Shown here one piece after another: positions 1 through 7,733 of a DNA stretch of 26,278 nt. The position numbers were made by a program, and so were the translations under genes. The first letter of the stretch is position 1, and each line of letters begins with the position of its first letter. The notes below the pieces were generated by a model, which was not told the origin of the DNA, searched no databases, and saw only the letters and a list, made by a program, of their open reading frames with translations. The stretch lies in assembly GCA_937897265.1 (NCBI GenBank), contig CALCPT010000215.1, positions 1 through 26,278 on the forward strand, written 5' to 3'. This DNA is from an uncultured Alcaligenaceae bacterium (GTDB lineage Bacteria; Pseudomonadota; Gammaproteobacteria; Burkholderiales; Burkholderiaceae_B).

Positions 1-50
1 GATCTACACAGGCGAAGACACTCTTTCCCTACACGACGCTCTTCCGATCT
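1..50 (+). other. Illumina P5/TruSeq adapter, untrimmed
   Basis: This is library adapter, not biological DNA. Bases 1-9 are the end of the P5 flow-cell sequence (GATCTACAC), bases 10-17 (AGGCGAAG) occupy the i5 index position and match, from memory, the TruSeq D505 index, and bases 18-50 are the 33-base read 1 sequencing primer site ending in CTCTTCCGATCT. Genomic sequence starts at 51. The adapter truncates the gene at 51-449, so that truncation is technical. Confidence 0.98.
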
Positions 51-449
51 AGCATCCAAATAGGCCTTGAAGGTGCCGAATTTGAACCACTTACCTTCGT
101 CATCCAGCAAATTTAAGGGCGGTGTAACCGGATCAGGGATCGGCCGAGGCATCGGAGCAAGCGAAACCCCACAGTTGCCACCAATGATCGTGGTCACCCC
201 CTGGCTGACCTTTGGGGTCATTTCTGGGTTTGAGAGCATCAGACGATCATCGTGGGTATGGGCATCAATAAACCCGGGAGCTGCCACTTGCCCCTTAAGA
301 TCAATCTCTCTTTTACCAGAAGATGCCGACAAATCGCAGATTTTAACTATTCGATCGCCGTTGATGCCAATATCTGCGGTATAGCGGATCGCCTCGGTAC
401 CATCCACAATCGTGGCATTTCGAATCAAAAGATCATAAGAGTTCTGCAT
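51..449 (-). CDS. N-acyl-D-amino-acid deacylase, N-terminal part (amidohydrolase family)
   Basis: The first 133 codons of an amidohydrolase of the D-aminoacylase group, which hydrolyses N-acyl-D-amino acids to a D-amino acid and a carboxylate. The translation starts MQNSYDLLIRNATIVDG, the usual small N-terminal beta domain. It then shows the metal-binding DAHTHDD motif (His64, His66) that opens the TIM-barrel, and GGNCGVS (Cys93), where this subgroup uses a cysteine as a metal-bridging ligand. The family is normally about 480-540 residues, so roughly three quarters is missing because the contig ends in adapter at base 50. The ATG at 449 is the only sensible start. The ribosome site is weak (AAAGGC). 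The gene diverges from the M20 hydrolase at 647, and both act on acylated amino acids. The exact substrate (D-Glu, D-Asp or general) cannot be told. Confidence 0.88.
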
Positions 450-646
450 GAAAGGCCTTTTTTTGTAATTTTGAGCGATCAACAAGAGCCAAGCCCGTTG
501 ATTTTTAAGGGCATTTGAACCGATCGCCAATCTGAATCTAAAACTATATACTGAATCCCACAGGGATCGGGGTTCAAGCCTAAACACAACGCTTGCGCTG
601 ACCCGCCAAATGATGATGCCGCGCGTTCACGCGCAACGAGGTTTTT
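450..646. promoter_or_regulatory. Divergent promoter region between deacylase and M20 hydrolase genes
   Basis: A 197-base spacer between two divergent starts must hold promoters for both. Two imperfect inverted repeats are visible: 552-576 (TGAATCCC and GGGGTTCA, one G-T type mismatch) and a five-pair hairpin with a TTCA loop at 621-634. The second sits just before the ribosome site (ACGAGG) of the gene at 647. I see no clear -35/-10 pair, so the regulatory reading is inference from gene layout. Confidence 0.4.
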
Positions 647-1864
647 ATGCAAGTTTTTTCTGACACCGCTTCGATCGACGTTACCGACATTACCCCTTAC
701 CTAGGCAAGCTCATTCGTTTTAGGCGCGATCTGCATGCGCACCCAGAGCTACGCTTTGAAGAGGTACGCACTTCAGACCAAGTGGCCAATTACCTAACTG
801 AACTGGGCTTGGACGTTCACCGCGGCATGGGTAAAACCGGTGTGGTGGCCTCCTTGCGCGGTCGCGGCCCTCAGGCCAACGACCCAGCACGCGTGCTGGC
901 CTTACGCGCGGACATGGACGCACTGCCCGTCACTGAACTGAACCAGTTTGAACATGCCAGCACCTACTCTGGGCGGATGCACGCCTGCGGCCACGACGGC
1001 CACACTGCAATGTTGCTGGGCGGCGCCACATTACTGGCGGCCAACCCCGACTTCAATGGCACCGTCCATTTTATTTTTCAACCAGGTGAAGAAGGTGGCG
1101 CGGGTGCTCGCGCGATGATCGAGGACGGCTTGTTTGATAAGTTTCCGGCGAAGGCTGCTTTCGCACTACATAACTGGCCCGTATTACCGGCTGGTCAAAT
1201 GGGCGTGCGCGTCGGTCCAATTATGGCAGCGGCCAATCGCTTTGAAATCCGCGTCAGCGGCAAAGGCGGTCACGCTGCGCAACCACACATTGGTGTCGAC
1301 CCGATCCCGGTGGCCTGCACCATCGTCGGTCAATTACAAACGCTCGTATCGCGCGGCACCGACCCGCTAGACAGCGCCGTCGTGACGGTAGGTAAGATCG
1401 AGTCGGGCACTGTCGAAAACATCATCCCTAACGAAGCTATCATTTATGGCACTACCCGTGCGTTAACCCAAGAGACATTAAACCGGTTAACCGTTGGTCT
1501 TGAGCGAATCAGTGAGCATATCGCTGCAGCGCACGGTGCCACCGCGACATTTATTCTCAAGCCAGGCTATCCCAGCACTGATAACCATCCCAAAGAAGCC
1601 GCCTTTATGGCGAAAATGATGGCTGCTACTGTTGGTGCCGAAAACGCTTTTGATAACGTTCCACCTGCCATGACAGCCGAAGACTTCAGCTTTATGTTGC
1701 TGAAGGTTCCGGGCGCTTATGGCTTTATTGGCAATGGCAAAGGCGGCAAACCAGGCATCAGCCTGCATAACGCGGCCTACGACTTTAATGACGACATCTT
1801 AGGCGTGGGCGCGCAATTCTGGGATCGCCTTGCGCGTGAATGGTTCAAGACGCAGATAGACTGA
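647..1864 (+). CDS. M20 family amidohydrolase, hippurate hydrolase-like
   Basis: A 405-residue metal-dependent hydrolase of the M20D group (hippurate hydrolase, N-acyl amino acid amidohydrolase, IAA-amino acid hydrolase). These enzymes cut the amide bond of N-acyl amino acids in the cytoplasm. Family landmarks are all present: ALRADMDALPV near residues 84-94, HACGHDGH (Cys114, His116), FQPGEEGGAGA (Glu148/Glu149), ALHNWP (His175), the dimerisation-domain motif GKGGHAAQP, and the C-terminal SLHNAAYDFNDD (His374). Cys114, His116, the Glu pair, His175 and His374 are the expected metal and catalytic positions. There is no signal peptide. The ATG at 647 has an ACGAGG site about 7 bases upstream, and the length matches the family. 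It diverges from a D-aminoacylase gene and converges on an M20 dipeptidase, suggesting scavenging of acylated amino acids and peptides. The specific substrate is not readable. Confidence 0.93.
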   Translation: MQVFSDTASIDVTDITPYLGKLIRFRRDLHAHPELRFEEVRTSDQVANYLTELGLDVHRGMGKTGVVASLRGRGPQANDPARVLALRADMDALPVTELNQFEHASTYSGRMHACGHDGHTAMLLGGATLLAANPDFNGTVHFIFQPGEEGGAGARAMIEDGLFDKFPAKAAFALHNWPVLPAGQMGVRVGPIMAAANRFEIRVSGKGGHAAQPHIGVDPIPVACTIVGQLQTLVSRGTDPLDSAVVTVGKIESGTVENIIPNEAIIYGTTRALTQETLNRLTVGLERISEHIAAAHGATATFILKPGYPSTDNHPKEAAFMAKMMAATVGAENAFDNVPPAMTAEDFSFMLLKVPGAYGFIGNGKGGKPGISLHNAAYDFNDDILGVGAQFWDRLAREWFKTQID

Positions 1865-1890
1865 GTCGCGAAGCAACAAGGCGTCTCACC

Positions 1891-1916
1891 GGCTCGGGGC
1901 TGTTTTTGCCCCAGCC
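1891..1916. terminator. Hairpin between convergent M20 genes
   Basis: GGCT(C)GGGGC and GCCCCAGCC form a stem of nine pairs with one bulged C around a TGTTTTT loop. It lies in the 70-base gap between the convergent stops at 1864 and 1935. No U-tract follows the stem on either strand, so it is not a textbook intrinsic terminator. Its place suggests it limits read-through in both directions. Confidence 0.4.
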
Positions 1917-1934
1917 AAAAAGACTCGTCGCAAT

Positions 1935-3344
1935 CTAGGCTGCTTTAGAGGCAACGATCTGCGCGCCCTCATCGCCAAGATCCCAAAACAAACCTGCCAT
2001 CAGTTGCAGCGACTCGCGCGCGACTGACCCGAGCATGTGTTCGTTTGGCGCATGCTGTGAACAGGCCGCGTATGAGTGCGGCACCCATACTGTTGGCAGA
2101 CCTAAGATCTTAGAGAACGCATCGTTTGGCAAGGTGCCGCCCAAGTTGGGTAAAACATCAACCGTTTTACCGGTGCTGCGCGTGATTGAGGCGACTGCCA
2201 TCTTGACCCAAGGATTATCGGGATCTAAGCGCGTCGCTTCGGCCGCCTCACCACGACTGGCAGCTGCCTCAACATCGGTGAAGCCATGCGCATCCAGATG
2301 ATCGCGAATGTGCTTTAAGAAATTTTCGTTATCGCTACCCACGACATAACGCAACTGACAAAAGGCAATCGCGTAGCCTGGGATCGCGTTTACCGGCGCC
2401 TCTGGGTTACCAGTTTTAAACGCAAGGGTTTCAAAGGTGTTCCAGGCAAATACACGCTCGGCCTGTGTCAGGCCCGGCTCGGCCCAGTCAGGATCGATCT
2501 CAGGATCAGTAGGCCCACCGCCCACTTCAATATTGGCGAGTGCCCGTTTCACGTTTTCAGGCAACGAACTCGGCAACAGTTTAGGCACCAGAATACGCCC
2601 CTTTGCGTCGACCATCGAAGCAATCGCGTGGGCCAAACGAATACCGGGGTTACGCAGCAACCCACCCCAATTACCCGAATGATGCGCGCCTTGGCGCAGA
2701 TTTAATTTCAACTCAAAGTTAAACGCGCCACGCGACCCTAAAAACAAAGTCGGACGCGAGGCGGATACGCGTGGGCCATCTGACGCCAAAAACAAATCAG
2801 CCTTTAACAAGTCACCATATTGTTCGCACACTTCGCGCAGACCAGGTGAGCCCATTTCTTCGCCCATCTCGATTAAGAGCTTAATGTTGTAGCCCAAGTG
2901 CCCGGCGCGCGCGCTCAGCACTTGCTCGAGTGCAGCAAGGTTAATGGTGTGTTGACCTTTGTTATCAGCTGTACCGCGGCCATACCAACGGTCGCCTTGA
3001 ATATTCAAGGACCAGGGGGCTAGGCCTTCGTTCCATTGCGGTGCATAGCCACGCACGACATCGCCATGGCCATAACTCAGCACTGTGAAATCCGCCCCCG
3101 ACTCAAGCCGCTCTGCCACCAAGAAAGGGCCACGATCTTCGATGGGGTTCGGAATAATTTTGCAGGTAAAGCCCATGGACGTTAAGTAAGGGGTGAGCTC
3201 TTGCGTGAGATACAACGTGAGGATCTCGACCTTACCCGGCTCTTGGCTTTCAGTGGCCATCCCAACGCGACGTGCGAGTGTGGCCTGAAAATGGCCTTGA
3301 TCAAAGTAGGCAGTAGCGAGATCGATGGATTGTTGACGGCTCAT
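1935..3344 (-). CDS. M20 family dipeptidase / metallopeptidase
   Basis: A 469-residue M20 peptidase of the carboxypeptidase/dipeptidase branch, expected to release amino acids from short peptides in the cytoplasm with two zinc ions. Visible motifs are GHGDVV (His93, Asp95), GRGTADNKGQ (Asp127, the bridging metal ligand), IEMGEEMGSPGL (Glu162 general base, Glu163 metal ligand), an HSGNWGG motif in the lid/dimer domain, and near the C-terminus VPHSYAACSQHAPNEH with the last metal histidine. The reading frame extends to 3410, but I chose the ATG at 3344 because the translation then begins MSRQQSIDLATAYFDQG, how this family normally starts; the extra 22 residues upstream look non-homologous. The ribosome site is weak at either start. 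It follows the gene at 3483-4025 on the same strand after about 140 bases and may be co-transcribed with it. Confidence 0.9.
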   Translation of the reverse strand: MSRQQSIDLATAYFDQGHFQATLARRVGMATESQEPGKVEILTLYLTQELTPYLTSMGFTCKIIPNPIEDRGPFLVAERLESGADFTVLSYGHGDVVRGYAPQWNEGLAPWSLNIQGDRWYGRGTADNKGQHTINLAALEQVLSARAGHLGYNIKLLIEMGEEMGSPGLREVCEQYGDLLKADLFLASDGPRVSASRPTLFLGSRGAFNFELKLNLRQGAHHSGNWGGLLRNPGIRLAHAIASMVDAKGRILVPKLLPSSLPENVKRALANIEVGGGPTDPEIDPDWAEPGLTQAERVFAWNTFETLAFKTGNPEAPVNAIPGYAIAFCQLRYVVGSDNENFLKHIRDHLDAHGFTDVEAAASRGEAAEATRLDPDNPWVKMAVASITRSTGKTVDVLPNLGGTLPNDAFSKILGLPTVWVPHSYAACSQHAPNEHMLGSVARESLQLMAGLFWDLGDEGAQIVASKAA

Positions 3345-3482
3345 GGGTAGGCTCACGTAAACGTTATCTAATTCGAAAATATTATTAATTGTTCGTAGCA
3401 AATGCATCATCTGCAGTCAATGAGTCGTCTAGGATGAACAAATCATTTAAGGCAAATCAGCCATTTGCAAACTGATTCGTGC

Positions 3483-4025
3483 TCAATGATACGTCACTGA
3501 CCCTTGGTTTGGCATCAATTCCATCAACGCCTGTTCACTCGTCTCGCGCTGACCAATCGCGGTCACGTCAAACCATTGCGCGCGACGCGACAACTCAGTC
3601 AAGAGTTGAGAAACACCCAAGCCCAAATGCGCTGAGAGATTCACATTTACGGGTTGCAAGGGTTCAATCAAAAAGGTGAAGGTCAGCCCAGTATCGGTTT
3701 GTTGGCAAGCCGCGTTATTTACCAAGACTGCAGCACGACCAACATTCAACACGTTACCTTCTGGCGCACGTTCTTCGAACGGCGCCGTGTCTTTGCCAAT
3801 CTGCCCAAGTGCAGCAGGCGGGTCGTTAGCAGCCGCGCCAGGCTGAGATGCGGCGGACTCGGCGGGTGAAATGCGCTGCAACAAAACCGAAAGGCTGTCG
3901 AGCATAAAGCGCACAATCCGTCGAGTGAGCACCAAGGTCAAGTGCTGCTCAACGCCCATGTTGATCCGCAGCACCATACGGTCTTCAACATCGATGTAGT
4001 TGAGCTGAATCTGAGAGATTTCCAT
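3483..4025 (-). CDS. Hypothetical protein, 180 residues
   Basis: I do not recognise a named family. The frame is open from ATG 4025 to 3483, lies between a divergent transporter and a co-directional peptidase, and has no better competing frame. The N-terminal part (residues 1-50, beginning MEISQIQLNYIDVEDRMVLR) is mixed hydrophobic and charged, as in a beta-strand-rich fold followed by a helix. Residues about 53-75 are a low-complexity stretch rich in Ala, Pro, Ser and Gly that looks like a flexible linker. The second half (about 90-180) contains TFTFLIEPLQPVNVNLSAHL and an amphipathic, Leu-rich helix. No signal peptide or membrane segment is visible. The overall look is of a small two-part cytoplasmic protein conserved among beta-proteobacteria, but that is an impression. 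The role is unknown. Confidence 0.65.
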   Translation of the reverse strand: MEISQIQLNYIDVEDRMVLRINMGVEQHLTLVLTRRIVRFMLDSLSVLLQRISPAESAASQPGAAANDPPAALGQIGKDTAPFEERAPEGNVLNVGRAAVLVNNAACQQTDTGLTFTFLIEPLQPVNVNLSAHLGLGVSQLLTELSRRAQWFDVTAIGQRETSEQALMELMPNQGSVTYH

Positions 4026-4191
4026 AAACTCGCTTAAGAAAAAACGCCAAAGATCTTAAAGCAACGTACTGGCGCCAAACGCTTGCACCAAACTTGGTTA
4101 ATAATAGCCTGTGCGGCCAACGGACCAAACCAGAATTCAAACGATCTACCGAGTTGGCTGACTTGCCGTTCAACCTTAAAGTCTTTACCCA

Positions 4192-5397
4192 ATGACCAAA
4201 CGCGTCTATCGAACCGTCACCGTGGTGGGTGCTGCTCAAGTGATTTCGCATGCAGGCGCCTATTATTTGCCCGCTGTGATGGCAGTCCCCGCAAGCCTTG
4301 AACTATCAATCTCGAGCGCCACGGTGTATGCCGGCCTATCGCTAGCGCTGGCCGTCTCGGGGTTCGCCGGCCCCACCGCCGGGAAGCTGGTGGATCGCTT
4401 TGGCGGTCGACCCGTGCTGATTGCGTCGAACTTGTTATTGGCAGCCGGGCTTTCGATGCTGGCGCTTGCCCAAGGGCTCGGCCTACTGTTGCTGGCGTAC
4501 GCGGTGTTAGGGTTAGGCATGGCCACCGGTATGTTCGAGGTCGCCTTTGCTGCGATCGTACGAATATTTGGCAAAAAATCGCACAATGCGCTGGTTGGCG
4601 TCACAATGGTGGCGGGGTTTGCTAGCGTTGCAGGGTGGACAATCTCTGTGTTTGTCGAAGCACGCTACGGTTGGCGTGGGGTCTGTTGGTTCTGGGCGGC
4701 CACGAATGTGCTGGTCGCGCTGCCCCTCAATATGTTGATCCCTCGAGCCTCGGACAGCACTGAGCCCGCAACCGCTGGTGAGCGCTCCAATCAAACCGCT
4801 CAGCCGAGCACAGTCGTGCCCGACCCCAAGCGAGAAAAATACATCACAGTGTTACTAGCCTTTGTCTTCGCCTCAAGCGGCTTTATCAGCATGGGCATGA
4901 TGTCACACCTGCCGCGTTTATTAGAAGGGGTTGGTGTACCTCTGTTGGTCGCCTTTTCGATTGGCGCGCTAGTAGGCCCCGCGCAGATTACAGGTCGAAT
5001 CCTCGACTTCACGTTTTTGCGGCGACTGCATCCCTTAATTGGTACGCGCATTGCAGCGCTCGCTCACCCACTGGGTATCGCTGCGCTAGTGGTGTTAGGT
5101 GCCCCCTTTGCTGCGCTCTTTGTCATTTTGCATGGCTTGGGCAACGGTATTTTAATTATTGCCCGAGGAACCTTACCTTTAGCCCTGTTTGGCCCGCAAG
5201 GCTTTGGACGCCGCCAAGGGTGGCTCACAATGCCCGCTAAGTTCGCACAGGCCATCGCCCCCTTCACGTTTGGCTTAGCGTTAACGCAGTGGGGCACCGG
5301 GGTACTTTGGCTGACCTTCGGACTCGCGATGTGCAGCTTTGCGGCACTGTGCCTGATCACCATCCGCTCGTCAGCGCAATCAAAGCATGAGGTTTAA
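4192..5397 (+). CDS. MFS transporter
   Basis: A 401-residue major facilitator superfamily permease of the inner membrane, with about 12 hydrophobic segments split by a hydrophilic central loop (about residues 185-218, rich in Ser, Thr, Glu and Pro). The MFS motif A is clear between the second and third segments: GKLVDRFGGRP at residues 64-74. The length is normal for a 12-helix MFS protein. The ATG at 4192 lies directly before MTKRVYRTV, a short positively charged cytoplasmic end; the ribosome site is weak. It diverges from the hypothetical gene at 4025. With peptide and acyl-amino-acid hydrolases next door it could move a related small molecule, but the sequence does not show substrate or direction. 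It is followed by a run of eight T residues just after the stop, without an obvious stem. Confidence 0.9.
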   Translation: MTKRVYRTVTVVGAAQVISHAGAYYLPAVMAVPASLELSISSATVYAGLSLALAVSGFAGPTAGKLVDRFGGRPVLIASNLLLAAGLSMLALAQGLGLLLLAYAVLGLGMATGMFEVAFAAIVRIFGKKSHNALVGVTMVAGFASVAGWTISVFVEARYGWRGVCWFWAATNVLVALPLNMLIPRASDSTEPATAGERSNQTAQPSTVVPDPKREKYITVLLAFVFASSGFISMGMMSHLPRLLEGVGVPLLVAFSIGALVGPAQITGRILDFTFLRRLHPLIGTRIAALAHPLGIAALVVLGAPFAALFVILHGLGNGILIIARGTLPLALFGPQGFGRRQGWLTMPAKFAQAIAPFTFGLALTQWGTGVLWLTFGLAMCSFAALCLITIRSSAQSKHEV

Positions 5398-5432
5398 TTT
5401 TTTTTAGTACAGCTTTCAGTGCACTTTTTGCC

Positions 5433-5450
5433 TGATTCGCGTTTGAATCA
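5433..5450. promoter_or_regulatory. Inverted repeat upstream of the SucC-like gene
   Basis: TGATTC and GAATCA are perfect six-base arms around GCGTTT, 66 bases before the start at 5517. It is short enough to arise by chance. The position upstream of the first gene of a catabolic block makes it a candidate operator. The ribosome site of the downstream gene is AGGAG at 5500-5504, rather far (12 bases) from the ATG. Confidence 0.25.
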
Positions 5451-5516
5451 ATCGTCTAAATTAGGCACACTACGCCCTGAACTCATAAAAAATCAAATCA
5501 GGAGACTGCAGCCACC

Positions 5517-6656
5517 ATGATGCTGCTTGAACACGACGCCAAGGTTTTGCTGGCGCAATTTGGTATTGCAATTCCGGTTGGCGTGCTCGCCAATCGCTCA
5601 ACTCACCCAACAGTGAGCTACCCATGCTTTGTCAAAGTACAAATTCCTGTTGGTGGGCGCGGTAAAGCAGGCGGCATTGTCAAAGCGAGCAATGCGCCAG
5701 AGCTCGAACAGGCGCTACATAAACTGGTGGGCGCTACGGTGCGAGGCCATCGTATGCACGAGTGCCGTATTGAGCAGCCCGCCTCGGGGCAAGAATGCTA
5801 CATCAGCCTGATGCTTGATCCCTCGTCGGGCAAAGTCATTATTTTGATGTCAGCGCAAGGTGGCGTTGAAGTTGAGCAGCATTCTGCCGGTGGTGCCATG
5901 CTGCAACAACAGGCAAACTTTGAGGCAAGCGCCGTCAAACTTGCGGCGCAAGAGCTCGCGCAACAAATGCCTAAGTTTGCTCAAGCGGCGTTAACACAAG
6001 CGGCGCATCAGCTGTGCGATGCCCTCTTCACCCTCGAACTCACCTTAGCCGAGATCAATCCGCTGTTTGTGCAAGCCGATGGCAGCTGGATCGCCGGCGA
6101 CGCAAAACTTATCGCTGACGACAACGCCATTGAGCGTCAACCGCTTTTACTCGCCTTGCTAAAAGAACGTGGTCACGCTTACCCTGAAGCGTCTCTCAAG
6201 ATCGATCATGGTTTTGATTTTGTACGACTCGACGAAGACGGTGATGTCGGGATGCTCACCACTGGAGCGGGCCTCAGTATGCAGCTGGTCGATGAGCTGA
6301 CTCGCCGTGGTTGCAAGCCTTTTAATTTTGTAGATATTCGCACCGGCCAATTTCGTGGCGAGCCCACCCGTTTGATTCAGGTGCTGCGCTGGATTGGTGA
6401 GGGCAAAAATGTCAAAGTGATTTTGATGAATTTTTTTGCTGGTGTCACCGACTTAGCAGAGCTCTCTCGCTTGATTCTGATCGCGCTCGAACAAACACAA
6501 GACATCAAAATCCCAATTGTGATTCGCTTAATTGGTAATGGGCTCGAGGCAGCCATCCAAACGTTAACAAGCGCCAATGCGTCATTGGTCGTTGAAACTG
6601 ATTTAGAGAAAGCGGTCGACCAAGTCGTCGCCCTTGCAACACGGCAAGCATCATGA
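5517..6656 (+). CDS. ATP-grasp CoA ligase beta subunit, succinyl-CoA synthetase-like
   Basis: A 379-residue homologue of the beta subunit of succinyl-CoA synthetase, which binds nucleotide and closes over the alpha subunit to make an acyl-CoA from an organic acid. The ATP-grasp opening is typical: LLEHDAKVLLAQFGI, then VKVQIPVGGRGKAGGI (residues 39-54, the nucleotide-binding loop). The Mg-ligand region reads AEINPLF (Glu179, Asn181) followed by GDAKL (Asp195), with the same 14-residue Asn-to-Asp spacing as in E. coli SucC. The C-terminal ligase half is divergent: MLTTGAGLSM replaces the usual MVNGAGLAM, and NFVDIRTGQ replaces NFLDVGGGA. I therefore call it a SucC-like paralogue, probably for another dicarboxylic or similar acid, rather than the TCA-cycle enzyme. 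It overlaps the alpha subunit gene by four bases (ATGA), implying translational coupling. Confidence 0.86.
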   Translation: MMLLEHDAKVLLAQFGIAIPVGVLANRSTHPTVSYPCFVKVQIPVGGRGKAGGIVKASNAPELEQALHKLVGATVRGHRMHECRIEQPASGQECYISLMLDPSSGKVIILMSAQGGVEVEQHSAGGAMLQQQANFEASAVKLAAQELAQQMPKFAQAALTQAAHQLCDALFTLELTLAEINPLFVQADGSWIAGDAKLIADDNAIERQPLLLALLKERGHAYPEASLKIDHGFDFVRLDEDGDVGMLTTGAGLSMQLVDELTRRGCKPFNFVDIRTGQFRGEPTRLIQVLRWIGEGKNVKVILMNFFAGVTDLAELSRLILIALEQTQDIKIPIVIRLIGNGLEAAIQTLTSANASLVVETDLEKAVDQVVALATRQAS

Positions 6657-7570
6657 CAACCCACCTATTCCCCAACGATCCTTTAGCACTCTTATTTAAT
6701 CCTACAGCCCCCTTGCCGACTATCGTCCAAGGCATCACCGGTCGTATGGGTCGCAAGCATGCCGCCTTGATGCGCGCATATGGCACCGATATCGTCGGTG
6801 GCACCGCCCCTGCCGGCAGCAAGTCTGCCGACCTGAAAGAGGTAGACGGTGCGCCCGTCTTTAGGTCTTGCGCTGAAGCGGTCAAGGCCACTGGAGCCGT
6901 GGCGAGCGTTGCGATGGTCCCACCCTTTGAGGTGCTGGCGGCCATCAGCGAAGCCGTTGCTGGCGGCATCAAGCTAATCGTGGCGGTCACCGAGGGCATG
7001 CCTGTCGCTGATGCAATACGGGCTCGCTCGCTGGTGCAGACTGCCGGCGCACGCTGGGTGGGCGCCTCGACTCCGGGCGTCGCCGTACCCGGTCGCACCA
7101 AACTGGGGTTTATTCCGTCGGTGTCTTTACAGCCAGGCTCGGTGGGTGTCATCGCCAAAAGCGGCACCTTGTCTTACGAGACCAACCATCGATTGGTAGA
7201 TTGCGGCCTTGGGCAAAGCGTTTGGATCGGCGTAGGTGGCGATGCCTGTAAGGGCACACGGTTTGCTGAAGTGCTACCGTTCTTTAATGCCGACCCACGC
7301 ACCAAGCAAATCGTTCTAGTAGGCGAAATTGGTGGCTCTGAAGAAGAAGAATTTGCGCAGGCATTGATCGACACGCAGTGCACCAAGCCCACCTTTGCCG
7401 TGATTGCCGGGCACGGCGCGCGCGAGGGTGTAGTGATGGGGCATGCGGGTGCTGTGGTGCACGGCAATACCGGCACCTTTGACGCCAAAAAACATGCTCT
7501 CGAAAACGCGGGGGCACGCGTGTTTTCAAGCGTAGACGCGTTGATTAAAGCGATGCTCGCCGCGCATTAA
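6653..7570 (+). CDS. CoA ligase alpha subunit, succinyl-CoA synthetase-like
   Basis: A 305-residue partner of the preceding beta subunit; it binds CoA and carries the phosphohistidine. Residues 25-36 (VQGITGRMGRKH) are the CoA-binding Rossmann loop. EGMP, AKSGTLSYE and VGEIGGSEEE are further family motifs. The active histidine is His264 in VMGHAGAVV, matching His246 of E. coli SucD. Two usual signatures are changed: the Asn-Cys of the GPNCPG loop is replaced (GASTPGV), and GIGGDPVNGT reads GVGGDACKGT. These support a paralogue with altered substrate or phosphate handling. An N-terminal extension of about 20 residues precedes the Rossmann strand. It overlaps its neighbour by ATGA, so the two subunits are made together. 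The substrate is likely the acid supplied by the nearby Bug/TctC receptor, which is inference. Confidence 0.87.
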   Translation: MTTHLFPNDPLALLFNPTAPLPTIVQGITGRMGRKHAALMRAYGTDIVGGTAPAGSKSADLKEVDGAPVFRSCAEAVKATGAVASVAMVPPFEVLAAISEAVAGGIKLIVAVTEGMPVADAIRARSLVQTAGARWVGASTPGVAVPGRTKLGFIPSVSLQPGSVGVIAKSGTLSYETNHRLVDCGLGQSVWIGVGGDACKGTRFAEVLPFFNADPRTKQIVLVGEIGGSEEEEFAQALIDTQCTKPTFAVIAGHGAREGVVMGHAGAVVHGNTGTFDAKKHALENAGARVFSSVDALIKAMLAAH

Positions 7571-7589
7571 ACTACTTTGTGAAAGCTCG

Positions 7590-7617
7590 TAGGTTCAGTA
7601 CTCATTCACTGAACCTA
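7590..7617. terminator. Perfect 10-bp stem-loop after the CoA ligase pair
   Basis: TAGGTTCAGT and ACTGAACCTA are perfect 10-base arms around ACTCATTC, 20 bases after the stop at 7570. No U-tract follows, so it may be a terminator-like or mRNA-protecting stem, or a protein-binding site for the gene starting at 7734. The perfect arms make chance unlikely. Confidence 0.5.
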
Positions 7618-7733
7618 AGCGCTACGACCGGTGGCCTTCAGGTAATTGGCAACCGACAAGCGGTACCTGATACTCAGTGCCTGCCACTGATTAATATATT
7701 TATTTTGGATAGACCAATCAAGGATTGAGCAGC

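Noticed and set aside
67..518. Short plus-strand frames at the left end
   Set aside because: They are antisense to the D-aminoacylase, whose HTH and GNCG motifs are clear on the minus strand.
3455..3477. Inverted repeat AATCAG/CTGATT between the M20 dipeptidase and hypothetical genes
   Set aside because: Only six-base arms with an 11-base loop and no U-tract; expected by chance at this length.
6505..7167. 220-residue minus-strand open frame across the SucCD-like join
   Set aside because: It is antisense to two clearly homologous genes and has no recognisable motif of its own.
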